Source: Stakelama sediminis
GTDB taxonomy: Bacteria; Pseudomonadota; Alphaproteobacteria; Sphingomonadales; Sphingomonadaceae
Assembly (NCBI RefSeq): GCF_014199335.1
Contig: NZ_JACIJI010000004.1
Coordinates: 1-64,000, forward strand
Direction: 5' to 3'
DNA length: 64,000 nt
Below, piece by piece: positions 1 through 8,526 of this stretch. The position numbers and the translations under genes were made by a program. How positions within the stretch are numbered: position 1 is the stretch's first letter; each line of letters opens with the position of its first letter. The notes beneath the pieces are model-generated. The model saw only the letters and a list, made by a program, of their open reading frames with translations, was not told the DNA's origin and ran no database searches.

Positions 1-208
1 TAGCGGCGACAAACGGAGACATGAATTGCTGGACCTAACCGCCTATCGGGGCGCTCAGCCCGTCGGTTTCCAGCCCTTTTCCTAAGCGTCCCACGGCGCG
101 GCGGCAGGGCGGGGACCGCCGCTGTCGCACCTCGATCAATCTGACATCATCGAATTGATGCCGATGCTGTACGCTGACTGGGCGTGCGCTCGGCCCAGTG
201 GGACGACC
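1..208. other. Left-edge stretch without a recognisable gene
   Basis: I see no supported gene here. Short open frames on both strands read as shadows of the downstream ATPase or are too short to judge. The stretch presumably holds the upstream region of the ATPase gene, but no convincing promoter was identified. Confidence 0.4.
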
Positions 209-2176
209 ATGAACGAATTTAGTATCACGCGGCGCATGTTGCGCCGCATCGGCCGCGGCATTCCCGCGTCCGCGCCGCTTGCCAAGGCGGCTGTCGAATG
301 GGCGCAGCCGCATGTCGGCTGGCTGTTCGGTATGGGACCACAAGATCCCGCCGAACTGGCCTGGGATCAATTATTGGCCGGCGTCGAGCAGACGCCAGCC
401 AATGATGAGCCACGCCCGCACGTCCTGCTGCTCGCCGAGGAACTTGTCGCGCTTCTTGCGCTCGATGCATTCGATGCCGCGCTGCTGACGATCATGATCG
501 CGTGCGATCGCCTGCCGCGTGTCGCGGCGCTTGCCGCTGTGGCGGGCCGCCATGGCCACGATCTGCCCGGCTTGCTCGGCGAACTGTCCGGTGCCGACCC
601 GCATGACGCAGAACGTCGTGTCCGGTGCAGCACCGTGCTGCGGCTCGGTCTGGTCGGGTTTGTGGCCAATCGTCAGGGCGAGGTCACGGTCGACGTGCGC
701 TGGGCGCTCGAACGGCTGCTCGATCGCGCGCCTGCCGCTGGGACCGCCATGATCGACACGCTGGTCGGCGTACGGCAACCGGCGTCGCTGGCGCTCGACG
801 ACTTCGCGCATATCGATGATGCCGATTTTCTGGTGCGGCTATTAGCCGGGGCAGCTCGCGAGCGGGCTGCGGGAATCAACATCCTCGTCCATGGCCCGCC
901 CGGCACCGGCAAGACCGAATTCGCCCGCACTATCGCAGCCGCGGCCGGCATCGACCTGCACGCGATCGGCGAAGCCGACGATGACGGCGAGGAGCCCACT
1001 CGCTGGGAACGGGTGAGCGCGCTGGGTCTGGCGCAGCGTGTACTCGGCCCGCGTGGCGGTGCGGCATTGCTGTTCGACGAGATGGAAGACCTTATCGGCG
1101 GCGCGCGGCCCGGCGATGGCGACTGGTTCGCCAAGCGCGAGGGCAGCAAGGTGTTCGTCAACCGGATGCTCGAGACCAATCCGGTGCCGGTGATCTGGAC
1201 GACCAACGCGATCGGCAATGTCGACGACGCCATCCTGCGGCGGATGAGCTTCGTCCTGAAGCTCGGCCTGCCGCCGCGCAGCGCGGCGCTCCGTATGCTC
1301 GATCGCATCGCGCTCGACGAAAGCGTCGAGACGAGCGCCGATCTCGTTCACCTCATCGACCGGGCGCCGGAAACGGCGACGGTGTTGCGGGTCACCGCGC
1401 GGGCGTCGCGCTTGGCCGGCCTCAACGCGGCAAGCATTCAGCCGGCGGAGTCGCTGGTTCGAGCGCTGCGCGATGGCGAGTTGCCGATCGACGGTCCTGA
1501 TGCGCTCGACATTGATCTGTTCGAGACCGATATCCCGCTCGCGCCGTTACTCGCGGCCATGCGGGACAGTGCGCAGGCCGACGTCTCGCTGTTGCTTACC
1601 GGAGCACCCGGCACCGGCAAGACGGCATTCGCGCACCATTGCGCGCGCTCTCTCGACCGCCCTTTGATCGTGAAACGGGCCTCGGACCTGTTGTCTAAAT
1701 GGGTTGGCGAGACCGAAGCCCGCATCGCCGATGCCTTTCGAGAGGCGCGCATCCGCGGTGGCGTATTACTTTTCGATGAGGTCGACTCGATCCTGTTCGA
1801 TCGCACCACTGCCAGGGCGACGTGGGAAGTCACCCAAGTGAACGAGATGCTGACATGGCTTGATCGGCATCCGCTGCCGGTGATCGCGGCGACGAACCAT
1901 CCCGGCAAACTCGATCCGGCGACCCTGAGGCGGTTCGTGTTCAAGCTGCGGCTGCGGCCATTGGGGCAGGCCCGTGCGGCGCTCGCGTTCAAGCGTTTCT
2001 TTGGCAGCGAGGCGCCGAGGGCACTGGACAGCCTCACCAACCTGACGCCTGGAGACTTCTCGGTTGTCGCGCGACAATTGCGGCATTTACCCGCACGTTC
2101 GTCCCTCGACATCGTCGAGCGTCTGGAATGCGAAAGCGCGGCAAAGCCGGAATGCGGCACGCGCATTGGATTCTGA
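209..2176 (+). CDS. Tandem AAA family ATPase (two AAA modules)
   Basis: This 655-residue protein carries two complete AAA ATPase modules. The first has Walker A GPPGTGKT at residues 229-236 and Walker B ALLFDEMEDL. The second has Walker A GAPGTGKT at 465-472, a pore-loop-like KWVGETEARI segment and Walker B LLFDEVDSI. Each module is followed by an arginine pair, ILRRM and TLRRF, suitable as arginine fingers. The N-terminal roughly 200 residues are helical and unrecognised. The frame is open from a TTG at 155; the ATG at 209 was chosen because the segment upstream is not protein-like. The double ring recalls Cdc48/ClpA remodellers, but no substrate-recognition or protease domain is visible. 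It sits in the cargo part of a conjugative element; its role is unknown. Confidence 0.75.
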   Translation: MNEFSITRRMLRRIGRGIPASAPLAKAAVEWAQPHVGWLFGMGPQDPAELAWDQLLAGVEQTPANDEPRPHVLLLAEELVALLALDAFDAALLTIMIACDRLPRVAALAAVAGRHGHDLPGLLGELSGADPHDAERRVRCSTVLRLGLVGFVANRQGEVTVDVRWALERLLDRAPAAGTAMIDTLVGVRQPASLALDDFAHIDDADFLVRLLAGAARERAAGINILVHGPPGTGKTEFARTIAAAAGIDLHAIGEADDDGEEPTRWERVSALGLAQRVLGPRGGAALLFDEMEDLIGGARPGDGDWFAKREGSKVFVNRMLETNPVPVIWTTNAIGNVDDAILRRMSFVLKLGLPPRSAALRMLDRIALDESVETSADLVHLIDRAPETATVLRVTARASRLAGLNAASIQPAESLVRALRDGELPIDGPDALDIDLFETDIPLAPLLAAMRDSAQADVSLLLTGAPGTGKTAFAHHCARSLDRPLIVKRASDLLSKWVGETEARIADAFREARIRGGVLLFDEVDSILFDRTTARATWEVTQVNEMLTWLDRHPLPVIAATNHPGKLDPATLRRFVFKLRLRPLGQARAALAFKRFFGSEAPRALDSLTNLTPGDFSVVARQLRHLPARSSLDIVERLECESAAKPECGTRIGF

Positions 2177-2328
2177 CGGCGGCTATACTGTGCCGACTTC
2201 TCGGACCTGCGAGTTCGCCAATGGTCCAGCCCCAGTCGATTGGGGCGCCGACATTCCAATGAATGGAAGGCAGCGTTCGAAGGGCTCACGGGCGCCTTGG
2301 ATCGTCTGCTATGTTGGGGGCGACGACG

Positions 2329-2631
2329 CTATGCCGCCTTGGCAAATTTGCTTACCTTGATGTCAGCCTCGTGCTCGCGGGCCTGGGCCAGCTCATAGGA
2401 TGTTTGCATCCGCAGCAGCGTGTCGGCTTTGATGCCGAAAGCCTTCTCAAACCGAATAGCCATATCAGCAGATAGCTTCGCATTACCATTGAGCAACGTA
2501 CTCAGCGCCTGCCTCGATACGCCGAAATGCTCCGCCAGCGCCGTCACGCTGACCTGCGCGGGCTCCACGATTTCCGTCTTCAGCCAATCGCCAACATGGA
2601 CGGCGATTGAGGGGTGCATCTTAAGCGCCAT
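2329..2631 (-). CDS. higA: HigA-family antitoxin (XRE helix-turn-helix)
   Basis: This 100-residue protein reads as HigA, the antitoxin that neutralises HigB and represses the pair's promoter. It starts MHPSIAVHVGDWL in the HigA style after a short leader. The helix-turn-helix is clear: VTALAEHFGVSRQALSTLLN, followed by the family-typical KLSADMAIRFEKAFG. It overlaps the 3' end of the upstream toxin gene by 11 bases, so the two are probably translated as a coupled unit, with the toxin first as is usual for higBA. The family is common on mobile elements, where it stabilises the element. Identification is by motif and gene order. Confidence 0.9.
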   Translation of the reverse strand: MALKMHPSIAVHVGDWLKTEIVEPAQVSVTALAEHFGVSRQALSTLLNGNAKLSADMAIRFEKAFGIKADTLLRMQTSYELAQAREHEADIKVSKFAKAA

Positions 2632-2911
2632 GATAATCCTCCAGATCCATATCGATCAGCGCGCCTTCATCATTCAAACCGAAGGTCATCCGCCAGTTTC
2701 TCGTAACCGTCATCGACCAGTTCCCCTTCCGATCGCCTGTCAGCTCATGCAATCCGAAGTTCGGAGGCACTGACAGCTCCTCGAAGCTTTCCGCAGCGTC
2801 GATGAAAGCGAGCATCTTGCGCAGCCGCCCCGCATCTCCAACCAGGCCTTTGGCGTTGCCCGTCTCAAAGAAGCGGCGCAGGCCTTTGTGCCTGATGCTC
2901 TCTATTTCCAT
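2621..2911 (-). CDS. higB: HigB-family toxin (RelE-like mRNA interferase)
   Basis: This 96-residue protein reads as a HigB/RelE-fold ribosome-dependent mRNA endonuclease. It opens with MEIESIRHKGLRRFFETG, the usual HigB N-terminus, and contains the family core LHELTGDRKGNWSMTVTRNW, ending LEDYH. The open frame extends 17 codons further upstream, but those residues match nothing in the family, so the ATG at 2911 is the better start. A TTGACA-N17-TACATC promoter lies immediately upstream, so close that the message would begin at or next to the start codon. It is paired with higA by an 11-base overlap. Confidence 0.9.
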   Translation of the reverse strand: MEIESIRHKGLRRFFETGNAKGLVGDAGRLRKMLAFIDAAESFEELSVPPNFGLHELTGDRKGNWSMTVTRNWRMTFGLNDEGALIDMDLEDYHGA

Positions 2912-2917
2912 CGTTCG

Positions 2918-2946
2918 GATGTAACGCAGCGTCGCGGAATTGTCAA
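2918..2946 (-). promoter_or_regulatory. Predicted sigma70-type promoter of higBA
   Basis: Read on the minus strand, a perfect TTGACA (2941-2946) and TACATC (2918-2923) are separated by 17 bases. The -10 hexamer ends six bases before the higB ATG, which predicts a leaderless transcript. A 10-base perfect palindrome GTCGCGCGAC at 2949-2958 lies just upstream of the -35 and is a possible HigA operator. This is prediction from consensus only. Confidence 0.6.
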
Positions 2947-3026
2947 GTGTCGCGCGACGCATGTCGGAAGGCGTGAAGCATGAATCCTACACTCGCGCTG
3001 GCCATCCCGGCCATCGGAGAATTATC

Positions 3027-3659
3027 ATGGGACATTCAGACCTCGACCCCGCCATTCATGATCGGAGCCCCTGGAACGCAGGGAAAAAAGTTGGGCCGAA
3101 GCGCCCGCTGAAGCCTCGCGATATCTGGGCGATCCGTTTCTATCTCGACGAACACAAACGTTTGCGCGACCGGGCCCTGTTCGATCTCGCCATCGACAGC
3201 AAATTGCGAGGCTGCGATCTGGTCAAAATCAGGATCGGTGACCTGATGAGCGCGGGGTCATTTCGGGATCGCGCGACCGTCATCCAACAAAAAACCGATC
3301 GGCCCGTACAGTTTGAGATCATGACGGAAGCACGCAAGAGCCTGACGACATGGCTCGATCGGCGCGGCGGCACGATTCGCGACTTCGTATTCCCAAGCAG
3401 GATCGATTATCTCGGCCATTTGAGCACACGGCAGTATGCGCGTCTTGTCGACGAGTGGGTTTCAACGATTGGCCTCGACAAGCGGGAGTATGGCACGCAC
3501 TCGATGCGACGGACCAAGGCAGCGCTGATCTACAAAGCCACAGGCAATCTTCGGGCCGTTCAGATCCTGCTGGGTCATACGAACATTGAGAACACGGTCC
3601 GTTACCTAGGCGTCGACGTGGATGATGCCCTGACACTGTCCGAACGGACGGAAATTTGA
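3027..3659 (+). CDS. Short tyrosine recombinase/integrase
   Basis: This 210-residue protein is a tyrosine recombinase reduced to little more than the catalytic domain. The active-site set can be read in order: R61 (KLRGCDL), K89 (QQKTDRP), H158 and R161 (HSMRR), H184 (LLGHTNIE) and the nucleophile Y193 (VRYLG). There is no room for a full core-binding domain; only about 30 residues precede the catalytic fold, so it is half to two thirds the length of phage or ICE integrases. The start ATG at 3027 has GGAGA seven bases upstream. It is divergent from higBA. Because it lies 19 kb from the right attachment site, it may serve a different event than integration of the whole element. Confidence 0.88.
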   Translation: MGHSDLDPAIHDRSPWNAGKKVGPKRPLKPRDIWAIRFYLDEHKRLRDRALFDLAIDSKLRGCDLVKIRIGDLMSAGSFRDRATVIQQKTDRPVQFEIMTEARKSLTTWLDRRGGTIRDFVFPSRIDYLGHLSTRQYARLVDEWVSTIGLDKREYGTHSMRRTKAALIYKATGNLRAVQILLGHTNIENTVRYLGVDVDDALTLSERTEI

Positions 3660-3667
3660 CACTGGTT

Positions 3668-3699
3668 CCGGCTTCCCGAGGTCGCCGGGAAGCCGGTTT
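3668..3699 (+). terminator. Hairpin terminator after the tyrosine recombinase
   Basis: A perfect 10-base inverted repeat (CCGGCTTCCC at 3668-3677 and its complement at 3687-3696) with a nine-base loop is followed by TTT. It lies eight bases past the recombinase stop codon. The T run is short, so efficiency is uncertain. Confidence 0.6.
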
Positions 3700-3900
3700 G
3701 GCCTGATGAACGACCGGCAGGTATTGGCGGGCTGTTCTGATCCAATAAAGGACCGCTTTGTTGGCGGTTTCCGAGGTCGCCCGCTTAAGGTTCCTATCGG
3801 CGCTTCCATAAGCGAGAAAATCCCATGGCCGCGCTGCTGCGGCTTCGATGCCGCAGCGATGGATGAGAAGTTCGACGACGGGGCCAAGGAAGCGCATCGC

Positions 3901-6324
3901 CTATGCCCTTCGCACAGCGCGCGATGGTGGCTTCACATTGCGGGTAAAGACGCCACTCATGCTGTGGGCGACGCGGAAATAGCGCGTGGCGGCGTCCCGA
4001 CCTTGGCGGCTCATGTGGCCCAGCACAGTCGACCATGAGAGGCGCGCCTCCTGCGGCAGTCCGAGAACCTGAGCGGGCGGGTGGAAGGTAAGGTCTACCC
4101 CGACTTGACGTAGCTTCTCCGTCTTTTCGCGGAGCAGCGCGTCACCACGGAAGACAAGCTGTCGATCGGCGAGGCCGGATTCGATCTCCGGAACGACGAT
4201 CTGCGCCAGCTGTCGAGCATCGTTGCCATCGGCCTCGACAGAGGCCTTGCGGGAGGTTTCATCAATCGTAGCGCGGATGAACACCCGGTCGAGAAGCGCC
4301 GCCGCGATCATGGAGACATAATCGACCTGTCGGCCATTTAGGCGCGGCGCCTGATAGAGCAGCAGCGAGAGCAGCAGGAAAAACAGATTGTTGTTCTCTG
4401 TTTGCATGGCGGCGAGAATGCGATGCGGCGCATGGCCGTTAAGCGTCATGTCGGGCTCGAACACGTCGAGGACAGGCTGCCAGATCGATGTATCAACCAA
4501 GGCATTGGCTAGCTCGTCGCGACCGCCCAACGCGTAGCCGAGGAAGACGAAATACTCGACGTTGATGTCGCCTTGCGGACTCGAGATCGTCTCGAGCCAG
4601 GCGCGAAAGCGCTCACGATCGGGTGCTTCCTTAAGGAAGGTTAAAACGCCGTCCCGAACTAGTGAGGAATAGGTTGATTGATCGGACGGCGAAGGCGTCT
4701 TCGCCAGCATGCGCTCGGCAACAAGATATTCTGCAAAGGACCTATGACCGAAATAGTAGATGTCGCCCGATTTTTTCTCGAGAAATGAGCCGGTGAGATA
4801 TTCGCGCTTGAGCGCGTCGATGTCCGCGGCGTCGCCTTGGGGAAGGCTCTCCAACAGGCGATCCGGCAGGTCGGCCGCCGCGAAGGACGTTGCGCCGCCC
4901 CGCTCGGTCCAGAGCCAGAAGGCGACTTCGCGCAGGAATTCCAGTCGTGCGGCCTCCGCGATCGGTCGCCGTGCGGTCTTCCCCGTCTCGCGCTCGACCA
5001 GAGACTGGAAGAAAACCTCGTAAAGTCCCCATCGCGTGATGCCATCGGCGAAGCGGCTGAGATTGACGTGCGGGTCGGCGGCCATGTCCACCAGGATCTT
5101 GGCATGGACCGGCTTACTGAACAGGTCGGGATCGGCATCGGCCAAGCGGTCGACTTCCTGGACCCGACCTCGGACCCAGCTGCCGTTACCGACATCGGTC
5201 TGCGGCCCGAGGCTGGCGCGATGGGTCAGATAGCCGGCGACGAAGGCGGAGCGCTCTTGGCGCGTGAACTCGCACAACTCGAATTCGACGAAGTCGGGCC
5301 AGTCCGGCAAGCGCCGATATCCACCGTCCCACTTCTTTAGGCCGCGCAGCACGTGAAAATGCTCTTCGGTCGACGTGAACGCGCTCGGGCGGCCAAGCAG
5401 GATAACCTTGGCTGCGCCTCCGGTGAAGCGGTTGAGATCGCTGATCTGGTGGCGAAAGTCGGCCCAGCTCATAGCGTGCTTCATCTCATCGAAGCCGTCG
5501 AGCACGATCAGCAGGCGTCCCTTAGCGTTTAGGTCGAGGAAGCGCCGGACATTGAAGCCGTCGACGGGGAAGTCGAAGGTGAACATCCCGCCCAACAGCC
5601 CTTCGATGCTGGCGTAACGCGACAGCTCGCCGAGCCGGATCAGAACTGGGCGACGGGCGAGCGGATCGGCGAGCGCGGCGCGGGCCTGCGCGGCGACCAA
5701 CCTCCGCGCCAGGCTGGTTTTGCCGGCGCCATAGCCTCCAAGGACCGCGACGGGTCGTTGGTCCGGGCTGGCGATCCATTCCTGCAGCGCATCGAAAAGC
5801 CGGATGCTTTCGGAATCCTGCGAGCGGGCATGGGCATCGTCATAGGCGATTCGCCTTCCCACGCTTTCGATATAGTACCTGCTGAGCCCATCGTCGTCGA
5901 AGAGGCTGGTCAGGCTGCGGATATACTCGGTGAGGCCGAGCGTCTCATTTTCGAGTTCCCAGATGGTCTGGTGACGCAGCGCCGACTGTTCGGTGCTCAC
6001 ATAAGTCTGGGCTGCTGGCGCCAGGCCGTGGCGCGTCACGAGCAACAGGAAAGCTGGCTGGTGGCGATCAATCAGCCCGCTATAATCGGTCCAGATCTCG
6101 TTGACCTGCTTGCGGCTGAGCGGCTTGGCATAGTCCTTGGCTTCGACGAAAATCCGGGTGGTCTTCCCGAACTCGCTCTTGACGAAATGGAGGTCGACCT
6201 TCTTGCCGAGCACGATCTCCTCGCGAACGGGGCGCCCGTAGCGGACAGAGAGGAGATTCGCTGCTTCGTCCCGCAAGGCGTCGCCAGACAAGGGTTTGGG
6301 ATTCTCGAGGTCGAACGTTGCCAT
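3901..6324 (-). CDS. PD-(D/E)xK nuclease fused to NACHT (STAND) NTPase; candidate antiphage defence protein
   Basis: This 807-residue protein begins with an Mrr-like restriction-endonuclease fold. D44 (KKVDLHF) and E61-x-K63 (IFVEAKDY) form the PD-(D/E)xK motif. A linker leads to a NACHT ATPase with Walker A GGYGAGKTS at about 196-204 and the NACHT-type Walker B LLIVLDGFDEM at 271-281. The remaining roughly 450 residues are helical and presumably hold winged-helix and sensor regions; no TPR or LRR repeat is evident. By analogy with bacterial NACHT and Avs proteins, ligand binding would trigger oligomerisation and nuclease activity, giving abortive infection. It lies in island cargo beside a PIN-domain gene on the same strand. 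Function is inferred; the domains are seen. Confidence 0.85.
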   Translation of the reverse strand: MATFDLENPKPLSGDALRDEAANLLSVRYGRPVREEIVLGKKVDLHFVKSEFGKTTRIFVEAKDYAKPLSRKQVNEIWTDYSGLIDRHQPAFLLLVTRHGLAPAAQTYVSTEQSALRHQTIWELENETLGLTEYIRSLTSLFDDDGLSRYYIESVGRRIAYDDAHARSQDSESIRLFDALQEWIASPDQRPVAVLGGYGAGKTSLARRLVAAQARAALADPLARRPVLIRLGELSRYASIEGLLGGMFTFDFPVDGFNVRRFLDLNAKGRLLIVLDGFDEMKHAMSWADFRHQISDLNRFTGGAAKVILLGRPSAFTSTEEHFHVLRGLKKWDGGYRRLPDWPDFVEFELCEFTRQERSAFVAGYLTHRASLGPQTDVGNGSWVRGRVQEVDRLADADPDLFSKPVHAKILVDMAADPHVNLSRFADGITRWGLYEVFFQSLVERETGKTARRPIAEAARLEFLREVAFWLWTERGGATSFAAADLPDRLLESLPQGDAADIDALKREYLTGSFLEKKSGDIYYFGHRSFAEYLVAERMLAKTPSPSDQSTYSSLVRDGVLTFLKEAPDRERFRAWLETISSPQGDINVEYFVFLGYALGGRDELANALVDTSIWQPVLDVFEPDMTLNGHAPHRILAAMQTENNNLFFLLLSLLLYQAPRLNGRQVDYVSMIAAALLDRVFIRATIDETSRKASVEADGNDARQLAQIVVPEIESGLADRQLVFRGDALLREKTEKLRQVGVDLTFHPPAQVLGLPQEARLSWSTVLGHMSRQGRDAATRYFRVAHSMSGVFTRNVKPPSRAVRRA

Positions 6325-6598
6325 GGCCGGAACACTACCAGAACATCTGCAGGGGGGATAGGGCCACGGGACGACATCCGTCGGTAACCCATAGATGACT
6401 TCGGTGCATACGGAAACTGTCCGATAAGGCCGATCGCGGGCAATGAATGTACGGCCGCTATCGACAAGGCATTTTATAAATGCGAACGGCGGCTATGCCG
6501 GCGCGTGCCGCCAAGCCTACTCCATCTCGTGCTTGCGTCTGCCCCTCGATCAACTCAGGCCTTTACGCTTACGAGTGCGCTGCCGCGCGACAGCGCAG

Positions 6599-7963
6599 TC
6601 ACCAGTCGGGAAGTTGCGCTGCATCGATTTCGGCAAAGGCAATGCGCACAGGGTCCGGCAATAGCGATTGGACGAGCGGATCCAGCCATCCGGCAGTATC
6701 GCGCCTGAAAGTAAACATACGCTTGGCGGTAACCGTCTCGTGATGCTCAGCGCTCGCGCTTATGGAGAGCGTACCGGACGAAGGCAAATCGCCGCCCGCA
6801 TAGATAAGAACACCGACATTATATTCGCATCCTGGGCGAAAGTCCGCACATTCAAGGCTCGATTGGGTGGATCCGATGGTTTGGGGGCGTTCGCGCCAGT
6901 AGAAGCGCATTGGATCCCTCGGCTTGGGTGGCCGGATCACTTGCCTCGCATCGTAGAACGTTCTTGCTCGTGGGGGCTCTGGTGGCTTCGGTAATGAGAT
7001 GCTGCCAAGGCGCAGTTCTGCATCATTGCGGTCGGCCATTATCTCGATCGCTCCTTCCGCCACGATGACGATCGTCAGGTTTTTTGCCGACACGCTGCCA
7101 ACATTCTGTATGATGCCAGGCGCGAATTGTGCGAGCGCATGATCGCTTACCTTCTCGTGAAGCGTCGTATAATAGGTACGCACCGCCGATTGGAATTGCT
7201 CGTACTCGTCATGATATGCGTCAATGCGCGTTTGTCCGATTGCGAATCGATCGCTCAGCACCGAGTACCGGTCGGAATAGTTGGTCGCTTGAACGTGCTT
7301 CATTGGGAACTGCGCTAAGGTTCGGGCAACTAGATCGCGGATCGCAGAAGGGCCAAGATAGGGGACCGAGACGACTGTCATAGTCACGGGATCGTCGTTA
7401 GGTAGAAGTACTTCAAGCCGCGGCCGCGCATTGTGGGCCGCCTCCAATTCCCGGGTGAGCTGACCAATTTTACGCTGGTCGTCGGTTTGCTCCACCGGCA
7501 GTAACCAGGCATCGGGCGGACAGGCCGCCCGAACGCCAACCATGCGCGCGCGGATACGAGGCCCTGTGTCATGCGAAAGCACGGTGCCGTGCGGATCGGT
7601 CGCCGCAGCAACTACGAGATAGTCGTCCGGATTGCGCTCATCGAGACTGGGGAAATCCGACCAAACTGGTCGACCGCGCCAGATCGCCAACTCTACGTTT
7701 GGGTTCTCGGTTCTGATTGGCAACGTCATCTCGGAAGCATCCGCCGCTGCTTCGATTAAGCGGAGCGCTTTACGAGCCCGATTACGTCGCCTCTGATTGG
7801 TCGAAGTCTTGTGCTTGTCCAATTCGCTGATCACTGCGCTACAGACAAACAAGGCAATTTGCTTTGCTTCGGGGAACAGCTCGCGCCACGCAATCTGTTC
7901 GAAATCCCTGAGCTGGAGAAAGCAATTCGTATCCAAGAACAGCGCCAACCGAGTATCCGTCAT
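6599..7963 (-). CDS. PIN-domain protein with uncharacterised C-terminal region
   Basis: This 454-residue protein has an N-terminal PIN ribonuclease-like domain. The acidic set is visible: D11 (LFLDTNCF), E47 (VISELDKHK), D114 (RNPDDYLVV) and D132 (VLSHDTGPR). A helical segment (about 160-180) follows, then about 270 residues I do not recognise, ending in a probably beta-rich region. It is far longer than VapC toxins (about 130 residues) and has no small antitoxin gene next to it. It is co-oriented with and 274 bases upstream of the nuclease-NACHT gene, so the two might work together, but the gap argues against tight coupling. Base composition here is lower in GC than the transfer genes. RNase activity is inferred from the motif. 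Confidence 0.75.
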   Translation of the reverse strand: MTDTRLALFLDTNCFLQLRDFEQIAWRELFPEAKQIALFVCSAVISELDKHKTSTNQRRRNRARKALRLIEAAADASEMTLPIRTENPNVELAIWRGRPVWSDFPSLDERNPDDYLVVAAATDPHGTVLSHDTGPRIRARMVGVRAACPPDAWLLPVEQTDDQRKIGQLTRELEAAHNARPRLEVLLPNDDPVTMTVVSVPYLGPSAIRDLVARTLAQFPMKHVQATNYSDRYSVLSDRFAIGQTRIDAYHDEYEQFQSAVRTYYTTLHEKVSDHALAQFAPGIIQNVGSVSAKNLTIVIVAEGAIEIMADRNDAELRLGSISLPKPPEPPRARTFYDARQVIRPPKPRDPMRFYWRERPQTIGSTQSSLECADFRPGCEYNVGVLIYAGGDLPSSGTLSISASAEHHETVTAKRMFTFRRDTAGWLDPLVQSLLPDPVRIAFAEIDAAQLPDW

Positions 7964-8526
7964 CTTGCCCTTGTGGCGCTTCGCGCAGATGCAGACAAGC
8001 CGGACAAAACGCTGTTGCCGCTATCGATGCTCATCAGAAACAATCGCTCGCGATCGAGCCAAAAAGAGTGACGGTCGAACCTGCCAAATCGGGAGCTGAA
8101 CGAGCGGCAGGTTTTGGTGAAGACGACCGCCTCTCTCAATAGCATGTTTGTTGGCGGTCTTTGACAGGATCACGGTTAAGCGCCCGAGCTGCCGATCTGT
8201 GAGCATTCCGACGCAGAGCCCAAACCGGGTAATCCAAGCCAGTTCAAGATTGTGAACAAGGCTGTCGCCAGCAGCAATAGGACGAACCCCAGCGTCATCA
8301 CCTAAGCCTGCCGCTTGAGGGGAAAGGAAAAAGGCGGCCAATGCCGTTCGGTCGAAACCAGTCTGAACCACGCGTTGTCATCCAAAGCCGAGTGTGAAAA
8401 TCCATAGCGACCTTCTCGCTGGCTTTCATTGGCTCCGTCATCGCAAATGGTAATAACCATCAATCGCTTGATCTTCGTGGAGAAACACCGATTATGCCGG
8501 CGGTTGCAGCGGGAGGGGCAAGCGCG
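7964..8526. other. Intergenic stretch without a recognisable gene
   Basis: About 560 bases between the PIN gene and the zinc-ribbon membrane protein. No open frame here looks like a real protein on either strand and no RNA gene is recognised. It presumably contains the divergent promoters of the two flanking genes. Composition is AT-richer than the trb region, as expected of a cargo junction. Confidence 0.45.

Noticed and set aside
6599..7963. VapC toxin of a toxin-antitoxin pair
   Set aside because: The protein is more than three times VapC length and no small antitoxin gene adjoins it.
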